Of a stretch of DNA of 64,000 bases, positions 33,903-47,300 are shown one piece after another. This stretch comes from Rhyacichthys aspro. Lineage: Eukaryota; Chordata; Actinopteri; Gobiiformes; Rhyacichthyidae. The stretch lies in assembly GCA_036850595.1 (NCBI GenBank), contig CM072156.1, positions 15,138,326-15,202,325 on the forward strand. Reading direction: 5' to 3'. Below the pieces are notes generated by a model, which saw only the letters and a list, made by a program, of their open reading frames with translations, ran no database searches and had not been told where the DNA came from. The position numbers and the translations under genes are program-made. Every line of letters starts with the position of its first letter. The stretch's first letter is position 1.

Positions 33903-34462
33903 AAAAGTATGGCACACACACATACACACACTCTTGATCCAATTTTGGTTAAAGATATAAAACTCCGCAGTTGAAATACATGCACACTTCCAATGCATTT
34001 ATCAAGTATTTCCCAGAGCAACCCCTGCAATATCCAAAAGATAGTCCAAAAGATGAAATTCCTGTCTCACTTTGATGTTTAATTGTCTTCTGTTACTTCG
34101 AGGCACATCACCGACTGAGTGAAATTCAAAAAAGCACAAAGCTTCTGTCTGATGCTGAGCATGAGCGTGACATTAAGTATAATTTCAAACGACAACACAT
34201 AAAGTGTGAAAAGGCTACTGGGTTGCAACTTACTCAGAGCACAAAGGATAGGATTAGATGAAGGCTATCTCTGATGTGTCACTTATCTCGAGGCGAGGGG
34301 GGAAGAGAGTACAAGATGAAACATCTTTGGTGGACGAAGAACATGGAGAGTTATATTCCCTTCTAGCCATGTGGCACAGGAGATCCTGATACATGCATTG
34401 GGATAGCATGCCTGCATGAAGGGATATAAAACTAGTTTGAGAGGCAGGGTGAGTAGGAGGCA

Positions 34463-35098
34463 GGTAGGCATGGGACGATAACCAGTTTCACGGTGTACCA
34501 CGCTTTTAAAATGTCACAGTTATCATGGTATTTAAAAATATCCAATATGAGCTGATGAGACACATTGTTGAACATAATTAGTTGCATAATTACTGAGTGC
34601 TATCACAGGCTGCTGCTGTAGAGGCAGGTGTGGGTGAGGTAATACCCGCTGCTGTCCAGTGCATGACACTGACCGGGAAAGCTGAGTTTTGGTCAAAGGC
34701 AGACAGAGGCCTGGAGCCTGGGATTAAGAGTTTATGGAGAGTCTGGAGAAGAATATAAAATGGACAAGTGTCTGCAGCAGCGTGTAGAACAACTTTTACA
34801 ATGCGTGCTCTGCTATTTTTTATGCCACACAAGCCTGCTTTAGGCCTAGTTTATCTGAATTAAACCTACCTGTCCATTTGTTTGGATTTCATCACCATTA
34901 GATTATTGCTTCATAGACTGTTTATAGAAAGTGAAGAACTGGACTCTTACAAAAACTAACACAGGACTGACAGCAAAAACCTGAACAGTGCTGTATTATT
35001 TTGGAATTTGTTTCATTGGGTAAACTGTCATACACCATCATACTGTGATATTTTGCTCACAGTTATCATACAATCAGAATCTCATACTGTGCCAAGTC
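34463..35098. repeat. Degenerate interspersed repeat (possible DNA transposon)
   Basis: The left end (GGCATGGGACGATAACC at about 34467-34483) and right end (near 35080-35096) resemble the ends of a repeat family seen in fishes that starts with GGGACGATAACC and ends with a CATACCG-type block. Inside, CACAGTTATCAT occurs at 34515-34526 and again at 35058-35069 in the same orientation. No transposase remains and no target-site duplication was found. The assignment is tentative. Confidence 0.4.
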
Positions 35099-35350
35099 AA
35101 GAGGAAGGGCAGCTCTTTGTTTGTTGTTGTGGGATGAGTGTCTCGTTCAACACAGTCATGATGTTCACACAGAGAAAACACCATGAGAAAGCCACTCAAG
35201 TGAACCATGATTGAACCTCTCTTTATTAAAGCTCTATGTAAATAATTGCCACTTGCCCACACATTCTGAAGATTTTCTTTTTTCCCCTTCTTCTTTCTTT
35301 AACGTTTAAATCCTGTAAAATAACTAAATGAAATTCTTTGACCTAATATT

Positions 35351-35363
35351 GCCCTCTAGTGGT
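35351..35363 (-). promoter_or_regulatory. CTCF-like motif
   Basis: ACCACTAGAGGGC on the minus strand, an exact fit to the CTCF core. Confidence 0.4.
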
Positions 35364-37427
35364 GTTATCAGTGTAATTAATGAAACTGTAATACAAGTGC
35401 TGTGGAAAATGTAACCTTGTCAACTATTAACTCAACAACACTGTTGCCACACTGTAGCAGAGAGAACAGAGAGACCAGGAAGAGGGGATGTTATGTCAGA
35501 GAAGGAAGTTTGCAGAGACACACAAACCTTGCCACAACCCTTGCTCTGAGTACAGAGGATTAATAGGCTATAGCAGGCTCCTTGATAGAGGGGCAGCTGA
35601 GCGTACAGCACATGGCTGGCCCCCAATCAATCCATCAACCACCACCTCTTCTACCCAAACCAAATTGACCCATCGAAGCTGTGGCCACGTTCGAGCTCTA
35701 TGTGGCAATAAATCACATCAAATCAGAGCTTGGTACCTGTCAGCTCCAGAGAATTCACAGTGGCTCCTTGTGCTTTTCCTTTAAGTGGAAAAAGTGCCTC
35801 ACATACAGAGCACTGAGCAGCTGACTAGACGCATGTGCAGACAATTACACACCCACGCGCAGACAAACACAAAAAGGGTTTGAAAAGGCTCAGTCAGGCA
35901 TTCTTCATTACAAATATGATCATTCTATGAAATTTAATCATGATTTTGGATAAAATTGACCATATTTTGGGGGGGTTCTCCATTCCCAATTCTCTCTCAA
36001 TCCCATTTTTGTCCAGCTACTGCTACACAATCAATAAAGACCAAACCAACCCCACATGATTATATATTGTTTCAGCTATTATTTCAAACAAATGACTTCC
36101 AATTTTAAAGTAACAAAGTCCAAAACAACTTAATAGCTGTTTCAGACATAACATTGACTAAGCTCTTCGATGTAAACACTAGAATCAAAGGGAAGATATT
36201 GTATCTCATCATAACAAATTCATATAAAAATGACTGCATTGTAGACTTTGAAATGAGGAACAAACGTGAGACTCAGCCGTGCGCTCCAAAGCCCTTTCAC
36301 AGTCCCTGCTGTGAGCTCCAGGAAGTTTCACAACATGAGGAATGGCACAGGGGGTGATAATGTGAGAAGGGCCGACCTTAAATCTCCGTCATCTGCTCTC
36401 ATCCTCTGCTGCACCTACGCAGCCCGCTGACAGATGACACAGTGTGGGGCCCGGGCTGCATCGCTGTTCCTGGGTCATCTATTGCTCCTGGAGTGATAAG
36501 TGGCTCTGTCCTGGTGTGGCTTATCCTGCTGCATACACAGTCAATCACAGAGCACCACTACAGTACAACAGCAGCCTGTGGAGGACAGCAGAGCAATAAC
36601 AAAACTCCAGGTGACATCTGTATCACCTTAAGCAACAAAGGATTTGTCACTCCAGGTTATAAAGGGATTGTTTATTGCAGATCCATTGAATATTTTGGTT
36701 GTTTAGGATGTAAAAAATGTGCACGTATTGATAAAGTAATAACCTAATAAATTAATAAACTAGTCACCAATTTCCTGAGATCTTGTTTTTATTTTTGATT
36801 TCCATTTTCTTCTTCCTTTTCCGATACAAACTAACCCCTCGAGAGTCTGTACAGTATGAGTATGTATAATCGACTGTACATATTCAAGAGTATTTACATA
36901 ACTGTACAGTTCTATAGTTACGTATGTGCAATTGATGCAACAGTAATTAACCCCTACACACTAGAACAAAGCTAATACAGCAATGAAACCAATAAAGGCT
37001 AACTAAAATAATGTATAATTAATTCCGCTGTGTCTGCCAATAAAGGGATGCTTCCTTCTCCGTCTTATTCATTTTTTATTTGAGAAGACACATTTCTATT
37101 TATTTGTGGTAAAGTCTCAACATCAGCATAGATCAGTCAGGGTCAGAGTTTGGACATCATGGACACACATTGTGACAGAATAATAAAGCAGAAGCACTGC
37201 CAAGACCATAGCTTTTATTGCAGCTGGGATTACTCTCATGTTGTGACTTGTGCTGTCCTGCCACTCGAAGTTACTCTGAGAAAAAATGTGTTGTAAGACA
37301 CAATCCCTGGAGGCACACACACAAACAAACAAACACAGGAGATAAATAAAAAGAAAATCAATGCATCTCAGAAGTGAATTAATTTTAGAGTTACTGCTGG
37401 CTTAACCAGCAGTGATTTACTGCAGGA

Positions 37428-37443
37428 ACACTAGATGGCAGCA
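37428..37443 (+). promoter_or_regulatory. CTCF-like motif
   Basis: ACACTAGATGGCAGCA on the plus strand, one mismatch from the core at the first C. Confidence 0.35.
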
Positions 37444-40400
37444 CACCTGCACCACTGCATCACCTTCTTACTGAACATGTATAGTTTCACACATTTTCCC
37501 TTATTATGTTGTGATATAACACGATTACATACAATGTCATATGTCTACCTGTTAGATTGACACATCACCTGTCCTTAAACTTCTCGTGTACGTTCCTCAT
37601 CTCTAGTGAGAGAAAAATCTAATAACATGGCTGACTAACTGCTCAGCCTCCATGTCATGCTGTAGCGCACTTGCATGAAAGAATTATACATAAATTAAAG
37701 TTGAGCTCTGACATCTACTCATTGGCCTTGCCCTAAACCAGTCTCTGGAGATGGAAAAGTCTGACTGGAAGAGAATATTCCTGTTAATCCTCTCAACATG
37801 ATTGCAGTTCGCCAGGTAATTCCTGGAACTTGGCACTCTATCAGTGAAAAGGAAACTGGGTTTAAGACTTGCAGCCCCTCTGGTCCTCTGAGTGTCTTCA
37901 AGACAGCTAAAGGGAAAGACTTGGAAAGTTGATGTTTACAGCCCTTTCTGCTTAATACTTCTGTCAGGCTCAACAAACAGGATTCCCTTTTTAACTCAAG
38001 TAAATACTTTGTTTTCTAAGGAATAACAACCAATTTCTTCCATCCTGTGCATAGTCATACATCTATAATAAAGCAGACACTCCGTGAATCCAGTGACCAT
38101 GTCCAAATGAAGATCAGAGGTTGTCCATATTGTGGTGATGAATACATACTGTGGTGAGGTGTGTACATACTAATCTGTCTGCGGAAGGCCTAGCCGTCAT
38201 GATTCACTCCATCAGGGCTCACTGTGTTTCCCAGAGCGTGAGGAAGAAGCTTATCGTCTGTCTCCTTATTTCATGCCCTGAAGCAGCCAGACTCCAGCAA
38301 TGGCACCATCTCAGGATGGAGCCAACACCTTCAGATGTATAGGCAAGCAACCGATGCAATATTTCATCTTCAGATCCTAAAGCACTTTCAGGTGTGATTT
38401 GCTCACAAAAATATAACCTTTCCATTGCAACATATTAAGGATAAGGTGAGCTGGCTACACCCTTAAAATGTGTAAGCTGAGATAACCTATCCAATATTGG
38501 TAAGTAATGAGGCAGAAAGAGGAGCTGGAGCAGACAGACACTATCAATTCAGCTCCATACGCTTTCTTGTACTAGATAAGCTTTGTCAGAGGTCAGATAC
38601 TGTCTGATAGTTTGACCAATTTCCAGCACTATTACTGGCGACGGCTGTCGATTTGATGGCAGTTTGGATTGCCGGTCGTGGTGAATGAGCAGCTGCAGTG
38701 CTTTTGGCTCACAGGGGAAATCTGTTTGGGCTGCCTGGAGTTGAACTGCTAAGCACTTTTACTCCTGGTGTGAAGATTGCTCTCATGTTTTATTGAACGT
38801 TGCCCGTGGCACCTCTCATCCTTGACAATCTGATTCTACAAAGGTCTACCTTATGACCTTAATGTTGAAGCAATAGGGTGTTGCAATTCACTCACACTGA
38901 CCCCTTCATCAACCCAATCAGCCCCATGTGTCCTTTGGGTAACATTTATGGGCTGCTCACAAAGTGGATTAATAACTCTGCTGCCCGTCTGCATCGTACT
39001 TAGGCATCCTTGCACTTAAATAACCTGTCATCTTTGCCCTTTCAGTTTGCCTGTCCGATTATAGACAAGGCTAGACCTCACTTTATCATCTATTTCAGTT
39101 GTTTTTCACTGCCAAGGTGTGCAGCCAACAGCTTACTCATTCTGAGTATGTGTATGTCCTTTTGGCAAACACGTTCAATTTGGGTCAGGGCCTCTCAGCG
39201 TGCACACATCTCAAATCACTGTCTTGTCTTGCCTCCTTGTCTGACCTCCACAGATGTTACCCAAACTGTAAAGATGTAATCCACAGGAGCTAGAAATAAT
39301 CACTAACACATCCTCGGATTATCCACTTATCATTTACAAAAGACCATGTAGGGTTCATGTTGAAATTATTCCTTCCAGATACAATTACACAGGGAGTAAT
39401 AGAGACAGGGATTCTTAATTGAGCTTTGATTGTGCGTCTGTCCAAATAGGAATGTACGAGTAGATTAATAAAATATGAACATTATCTTTGAAGGAGGAGA
39501 AGTAGCCTTTTCATTATGTGTTCTTTTATCTCAGCTTTAAAAGGAAACACTTTAAATCAACAACCCATTATTGTTTATGTCCCTAAGCCCTCCTTAGATA
39601 ACTGTCAGCAGGCTTTGGGAAGAGTGATTTTTCTGCAGAAACATCAAAGCTCCCTCATTACTAGAAATACTGTATGAGAAGATTCAAAAAAAGGTTTTCA
39701 TTGTGGAGGAAAAACGCCTGTCTCAACATCTGGTTTGCACTGATTTCATTTTGGGGGTTTTTTTTCGACAGCTGTGAGGAGACACAAAAAGGTGGCATGA
39801 AAGGATTTTATTTCTGCTTCGGCTGAGCGATCTGAAAAGCTTTGTTGACTTCCTTAAGCATGTGCTTTTAAATGAATGTGATTTCAGGCAACATATGGCA
39901 CCAACTCAATCATGGCACACTGGAGACGTGAGCGTGTCATTTATATTCCGAATGCAAAACATCTTCAATCTCACACGCAGTTATTCACCGACATGTGTAA
40001 ATATCACTCCGGATGTCAATCAGGAGTGACAGGCAGTGTTCACGAGAGGTATCCATTTTTTTTCTTGGGTCAAGTGATGCCTGTCCTTGCCCGGCTGCCT
40101 GGGTGTGTCTGATTTCTGTGTTGTTGTGATGCGGGATTACTTCGGAAAGGGATTAGGCAGGATAGTGGCAGCAAGCACCCTCCCTTGCAGATTGGGAAAG
40201 AGATGACAGTTCCCATCACATATCGTAGTCTCCCCAGCTTCAACTGTGCACTATTCCCGGACTTTAAAGTAGAGCAAACAGCAGATTACAAGAGTATGAC
40301 GGGGGGGAAAAGAAGTCACACATCACACAGCAGAGATTAGGCTCAACAAACTCTTCTCCTTCTTTTGCTTTGACTGCCTCAAGGCGTTCGAACCAGACGC

Positions 40401-42960
40401 GGAGAGCTGTCTCTCATCCACCACTTTGGGCAGGAAACTGCATACAGTCGAGCCCTGGCACGCAAACAGCAATTGGGTACTGTCAAATAAAGTTGCCAGG
40501 CTATTCCGAAGTTATTATATAATACATTTTCTGCATGAAAAGTCAGATGCTTACATTTCTTTTAAAGTTTTTTATTTTTGAACTTTGTGAAGCTAGTGTC
40601 GGTTACTGACACTGTATTTGTCATTTATTCATTGAAAAATCTTATGCCATACAAAATATTTCTCTAGTGCTGAAGGGTATATTATTTGACTGTATATAAA
40701 CCATACTATTCATTATGTATTTGGAACAATGTGCACCCTTTATATATAAAGTTTATGATGTGGGAGGATCACTAGGCTGCAGTTGCACAAAGAGACTGAC
40801 ATGAGAAGTAGGGCGTCCATCTTTGATCAGCACATATATATGAGGAAATTCGATTTGTCACCTAGATTTTTTTCCTAGTTCTGTTTAATTGTGTGACTTT
40901 GTCCTTAGGCATATACTGAGACTGCATGCTTCATTTAAATAACCCCCATCCACCATTTTGTTCCTTACAGTGTACCATTACCTGGAGCTTTGCACTCATC
41001 CAAATGTGTCACATGTGTGAGAGTGTGATATTGTCCAGTGTCTAGGGGCTGCTTTGGGGGAGTCTCCGGAGATCATCACACATAAACCTCTGTAGAGCCC
41101 ACATTGTGCAATAACATTACATTAGACCAGGGTTACGTTGTTATATTGGTCAACAAATCAATCGTAGTTTGGTATATCCGTGTTTTTGTTTGTATGTAGG
41201 TTGAAGGGAAAGTTGCATAAGGTCACTGAGAAGTCAGCTTTTGACCTTTAGCAAATAAAATGCCAAGAGCTCATCATTGTTTTGGGTTGGTGCTAAAAAA
41301 TTGATAATCCATAGTATGATGTATTTGAGACTTTAACAGTTCACCATCTAAATTTGATATAGTCAATCTAAAATCCATACAAACACTGGATAGACATTTT
41401 GAGTTTTAGAATCACTTCTATATAAGAACTACCCTATGTCAAGTGCCAAGTAAATACCAAGTTCTTAATTCGAAAGCTTTGGTGTTAACAGCATGTGTTG
41501 TGTTTCCCACTGTGCTAGTCCACTTTAATTATCCGCAGTGTAATACAGGACTACAGGATCTGTATTGAGAAACGTAATGAGCTTCCAAAGTTAATTAAAC
41601 ACCTCCAGTGCTTTTGAATATACAGCTGCATCTGCACAAGTGCATATTCTTCCACTGAGAAAAGCTCACAGTTAAAATGAATAGTCAATTCTGTCAGGGT
41701 TTATCAACAGAATTTCATACAACTTTAGATACAGTGCCAAGATTAATTTACAAAATGAGTCGACGGCAGAATAGTTTTTGACCTGGTTGACACAGAACCT
41801 ACAGGTAAGTTATTAGTAGTCTTTATCAAAAAAAACTTTCCAAGCTCATTTATTGCATAGGCCTACAAGTTGACCAAGACCTGCAGGTGTTTATGGGTGG
41901 AATTGCAAATACGCTGGAAAGAGGGACCTCTGTAGAATTATAAAGCAGTTAGAAAAGTGGTGTATGCATACAAACACCATATATTTATCCTTCAGTGGTT
42001 AGTAACAGTATTTTTCTTAATATATGTAAATTCCTATGCACCGTCTTTCCCCATTTGCACTGAAAATGAACACATAAGACTGTCCTCTGTGGTTAAATGT
42101 GCCTAAAGCAGAAACTATACCTCTATCTGTCAGACAGAAAGATTATGTTCATTGAAAACACATTGCTTTACATGTGGCACTCATCCATCACCACTTTATG
42201 GCCACTCATGTGGCTGTAGAACATCTTTGCTGTGACATTCATCTGTGTCAGCATCCTATCTGGGCGTCTGTGTTGTTTCACCGTTCTTTAAATGTTGCTA
42301 ACATATTCCTGACAGCTTTTACCATATGTTTTTGTGCCATTCTAGATTCTACTTAGGAGCCAGCCACCGAGGAGGATCATCAAAATGCTCCATTTCTTCA
42401 GCCTTATGTCATGTTAAATGATGGGTAAATGCATGACACTAGTGGGATGTGATTGAGCATATATGCTACAGTCAGGTGAGTAAACAGGTTATTTTCTCAC
42501 AGCAGCACAAGGGCTGTTTTAATGAAGAATCTGTTGAGTGATTGCTCATGCATTCACAAATTCCCTGTAAAAACTCATAACTCACAATCTCATTTACATA
42601 GAGCAAGAGATAAAAATAAATTTGGCTTTGTGGATTTTTTTCCTGTGTTTTCCTGTGTGCACTCTACTGCCAAAGTAAACGTTTTTACACTTCTGGTTTG
42701 GGTCCTTCTGTTTGGGAATCAGGTAATAGAAGTGCATCTAAATTTTCCCTCGGCAGCATACTGCTGCTTATCACAATGCTGCAGTGTCAAGTTGGAGCTC
42801 AAATAGTCACAAAAGTGGCTTGTGGCAACTTTTTTTTCTTTCAGATAATCCACGGTGTGGTCATAAGTTATGATGCAATTTATATCTTCTTTTCAAGTCA
42901 ATATTGTGCTACAAATGGAACAGTGGTTACAATTTGCCTTTCCTTGTTTGGTTATATTTG

Positions 42961-42965
<5 letters not shown>

Positions 42966-42992
<27 letters not shown>
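42966..42992. repeat. TA microsatellite
   Basis: About thirteen TA units preceded by a T run. Likely polymorphic. Confidence 0.95.
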
Positions 42993-43160
42993 CTCAGATG
43001 CCTGTCTAAATTCCATTCCCACTCCCTCATCAGTTTCCCTTTGTAACAAAACGAGTGGAAATGAATTGAGAACCTGATCATTTCTGATGCAACTGACTGC
43101 AAGCACCAGTTCCTCACCTTTGGTTACTTTCCTGACATACAGTAGGAGCATCCCTGTTAA

Positions 43161-43175
43161 CCATCAGAGGGCACT
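43161..43175 (+). promoter_or_regulatory. CTCF-like motif
   Basis: CCATCAGAGGGCACT on the plus strand, a good fit to the CTCF core. Confidence 0.38.
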
Positions 43176-43640
43176 AAACACCCACCTGATGCTGTCAAAG
43201 TCACGCGTCCATCAATTACCGCTCAAACAACAGATCTTATTATCATTAAGATACAACAAGAGCTCACAACGAACGCATAAGAAGGAGCTATCCTTTATTG
43301 AAAGTGTTTTGAATTAACATCTATACTGGGGAAAGTGTGATGCAATTCTGCCCTAACTAGTCTGAGTCTAATCTTTACACTTCCACTGCAATATCTCGTC
43401 TCTCTGCTCCGAAAATCAGGAGCGTGCTTAAGGAAACCCTAATAAAACCTGGCTGTAAAGAAGGAAGGCTGTGCAGGGAAGAACAGCTGATAGCAGTTTC
43501 TTTCTATTACCATTCCTCCCCATCATAAAAGCTTTTGAGATGCAGATGAATTGAGTTTATGTATACGAGGTTGTTCTCTGTGGTTATAGAGAAGAAAACA
43601 CGAAATGATGAACTTAGGGGCGATCCTCCCACATAAGTGT

Positions 43641-44113
43641 CTGTATATGCCCCTAGGTCACCATGCGCATTAACAGACGGCGCAGATCAACACCAGTCGA
43701 GACTGAATACGTCACATGTGATAATTTCTTGAGCCATGAGAGAGGAACCCAACGCAGGGTTAATCCTATAGCAGCTGCGTCCTGGACGTAGCTTCCTGAG
43801 CGGATGAACAGTGACAGATGATGAGTTTAGTGCCCTAAGGATTGCTCACAAGACAGTCAGTGATCTGCTAACAGCCGTTTAACAGCGCGCGCATGCACAG
43901 TCCCAGTCGAGAGGACGAAACGACATCTCTGCCCTCAAAACTTGTTAAGCTCTACACATCTTTAACCGGAATACTGATCGGGAGGTCTTTCCATCGAGAC
44001 GGGGATATCGTTACGCGCAACTTTTACGCACAAGTAAGGATCTGCCGTGGGCTACACGTTTCTGTTACCGGCTGAGAGGACTACGTTAATGCTCCCACAG
44101 GTGCGATCACACT
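43641..44113 (+). promoter_or_regulatory. tmem132d promoter / 5' UTR region
   Basis: CpG is richer than in the desert to the left (for example AACAGCGCGCGC near 43881, GTTACGCGCAAC near 44010), directly ahead of the first coding exon. The start site is not visible; part of this must be 5' UTR. Confidence 0.4.
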
Positions 44114-44179
44114 ATGAAAAGTGTCCTCGAACTGCACGCAGACATGGATGAAGCGCTGCCCTTTGCGTTCCGCTGCTAA
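44114..44179 (+). CDS. Upstream open reading frame in the tmem132d leader
   Basis: A 21-residue frame (MKSVLELHADMDEALPFAFR, then C and stop) ends 62 bases before the main ATG, in a different frame. If the leader includes it, it could lower translation of the main protein. Its peptide resembles nothing known; it may be chance. Confidence 0.3.
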   Translation: MKSVLELHADMDEALPFAFRC

Positions 44180-44241
44180 AACAAGAAGCCATCCCCAAAT
44201 CACCGCCGGACACTGGAAGTTGCAAGGAAAAAACTGCAAAA

Positions 44242-44317
44242 ATGAGTATTCATCACCAACAAAGCTGCAGGGTTGCACAATTACTGCTAGCAACTGTTAC
44301 AGTAGTCCTGACACAAG
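44242..44317 (+). CDS. tmem132d: tmem132d exon 1 (signal peptide)
   Basis: Encodes MSIHHQQSCRVAQLLLATVT and a hydrophobic continuation, then a GTAAGT donor in phase 1. This is the first in-frame ATG after an in-frame TGA at 44149-44151, with A at -3. It joins exon 2 as G|AC to give Asp26. First exons of this family are poorly conserved, so this is the least certain exon. Confidence 0.7.
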
Positions 44318-47300
44318 GTAAGTGATGAAGCAATTGATGCTCTTCTAAAGTGCACGAATCTGAAAAGACGCTGCGATACCAAACTGTGCTGGGGTTCAAT
44401 GATTTTATTTTCACCTCTGAGAAACTGTTAAAGTTGTTTAAAGGGTAGTGCTTGAAGTGCATGTGCTGAGGTGGGCCTGCTTTAACATTGCAATGCCAGC
44501 GGTGCTCAAACAGCCCTCTGGAAATGTCTGAATAATAGATAAATGTCCTCATTTGTGGCACAAACTTACATCTAACTCTACAGTGATACAGCTTTGGGGT
44601 GAGTCTAACACGAGCATATGTGTTTTACTGGCAGCCACGGGGTGGGATATAAAACATTTAGAATAAATTCAGCAAGGGGTAAAAGACCTTATGGGTTTAT
44701 ATTACAACTTGAGCCTTGATGCTCAGTGCTTTACTTTAACTCTCTGGATGTAATGCCTTTCTTTATAGATGTGTGATTGAAAACTGGGATAGCTCATTTC
44801 TTTATGCGCCCCTGTGAAGCACTTCAAAACAAAACTCTTAAGTTCTTTTCATTTCCACAGAACATCAAATAAAGGCAAGCCAATAACTTTGTCAAAGATG
44901 ACTACTTCCAGGGATTGTGCAGCCGGTCTGGCTGATTTATCTGGATAAAAAGATGACAAAAATGGAGAAATTGTGATAAAACCGATTTTTTAAAGCAGCT
45001 TTAAGAGTCGCATTGGACACAGCAATCCCTACCAATCACTACACAAGCTTAAGCCTCTCTCAATCTCTTTCCTGTCCTCTATTCCTCTCTCCTTATCTGT
45101 TCCACCCCGTCACCACTGCCCCTCTCTGCAGCCCTATATGATCACTATATCATCTTTATATGTTTACCTGTCTAAAGCTCTTTCTGAAGCATCCATTTTG
45201 TTGCCTGGGAAAATTTGATGTTGTGACGTAAACTGCTGGAGTCAAACAAGTCCGTTTTAGACAGACTGAATGTTTCACTGTCACAACACCACTGCCAATC
45301 CATAAAGCAGCGTTGGTCTCCTATCCGTGAAGGCATAGATTGAATGAAGGGGTGGATATGCATTTATGATTAAATTGGCGTTTATTAATAATTTATCACT
45401 TGGATCATTAAGATTTATCATATCAGTAAACTGGAGCATGGTAACATTTAACTGTATTATTGTAAACTTGCATTAACTTTTTCTAAATCATACTAGAGAA
45501 GGTAACTAATTGCAAATATGACAACCATCTTTAAGAACAATCAAGCGTGCTGTATTCATTTCCTAATGCATTTGCTTTGGTGATTTATAATTGTGTATTT
45601 ATCAGTTATACATATCTGTGCATTTGAAGTAATACATGGACCAAGCTGATATTTAAGTAGCATAATTGTAAAATGGTATTCTTCAAATTGTTCCAATCTA
45701 ACAGCAGGAATAACTGAACTAATCTGTGAGCCTGACCTTTCAGATAATTGGCACTGCAGCAGATATCACATTCTGCAAAGGTGTTTATATGTCTCTAATT
45801 CATGTTCCACTGCCCACTTCTTGATTCTAGTTAGTACTTTAGTAATGAAAGGAGACGGTCACAAGCAGAATGTCAGAACACAACCATAAGTGAAACTTTT
45901 TAAAATGTAGTATCTAACATCATATTAGTGTTTTGAAACCTTCCAGCATGTGATGAGCAACTCTTGTGATGCTTTTGGGAGGCAGCTCACTTTTGCAAGC
46001 TGCTTCGCACATATGGTAAAAGTCATTAATGCCCATTAAGATTCACAATGGATGCTTGAGCTTTTAATATATTCATTCAAGAATTAATCATAGTCAACAT
46101 AGACAAACATGAGCTAATTTTCCTAGTTAGAGGTCACAAGACAAGCCCATACACTAACTCTTGCTTACATGAAATAAAACCATCTACATACGTTTTACCG
46201 ACTGAGAAATCCTCTTCGGTGTTACTCAGGTTAGTGTGAAGCTACGAAAACAACAGTGACTTCCACCTGTTGCCATCTGATTGTGGTGGACGCTACATCA
46301 GAAGAATCATTGATTATTATTTTTTTGATTAATGTTTAATAAAGGCCTATTAAAACCATATTTTCTTGGACAGATGACAAGGAGGGATAATTAATATTTG
46401 AGAAACAAAATATTCAAGGAGTTAGATGGAGTTGGGGAGGTGAGGCTGAAGAATGAGAAAGCTGAAGTTAAATAACAAATCTCTGACATCATTTATTATT
46501 TTATTTTTCATACAACCGTTATTCAATTTAATCTAAAGCTTCCTAATGGATCTCTTATGAAATTTTCTGCTTAGATTTGATTTGTGTCTTATTTATAGAA
46601 GGAAGTGAAAATCGCTACGGGATGCATATCTCATCCAATAATTCTTTCAAGCAGTGTGCAAAACTAAATACAACACTTTATTTGTAAACACTGATAAATA
46701 GCGGCAGATTAAAATCAGAGCATATGATTTAAAGCCTGGCACAATCTCAGACAGAAAGAGGGAAATAAAACGGAAAAAAAACAAATGTGTATGTTCGCAG
46801 TGTAGCACGCCTGCACGGGGGGCTTTTAAAGGCTGCGATAGCATCTGCATGAAAACACTGATACTTTCTGACTGAGCCAAGGAGGAAGAGAAGCTCAGGG
46901 CCTTCAAAATGAGTTATTTTCGAGGCTGGAACAGCTGGTGTTGTGGATTTGCTCTCATGTTTATCAGTCGAGGGCAAGAGTTTCATTATGAAGAGACGAC
47001 CAAAGCTGTAAAGTTGTTTTTTCTTACTTGGACTTACTTGGTAGAAATTTAAATAGTTGACAATAAGAGCCTTTAAAGCATTACATGATATTTACTCCAA
47101 AAAAATGAACACAAATTAAAATGGATAAAGTACAATGTTTGATCAACACACACCCTGGACAATGGCCAGACCAGTGAATCCCCAATGCCCTGTAGTTATT
47201 TCCTGTGTGTCATTTCATTTTAAATTAACTGTATTACTGAGTACAGCTTTTGGACATGCTACCCACCTCTGATTAAAAATAGCCACAACAGATTTTGGAG

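Larger units (their letters stand above)
19573..34462. other. fzd10-tmem132d gene desert, left part
   Basis: About 15 kb without a supportable exon, RNA gene or large mobile element. Candidate conserved-element stretches by composition are near 21600-21960, 23560-23680, 29000-29640 and 31156-31500: mixed base composition and few simple repeats. Conservation cannot be tested here. Long frames at 24187-24810 (minus) and 26816-27232 (plus) are judged accidental. Confidence 0.6.
35099..43640. other. fzd10-tmem132d gene desert, right part
   Basis: No exon or RNA gene recognised. Mixed-composition stretches near 36280-36560 and 39880-40500 could be regulatory. The most repetitive part is the TA run at 42966. 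Confidence 0.6.
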
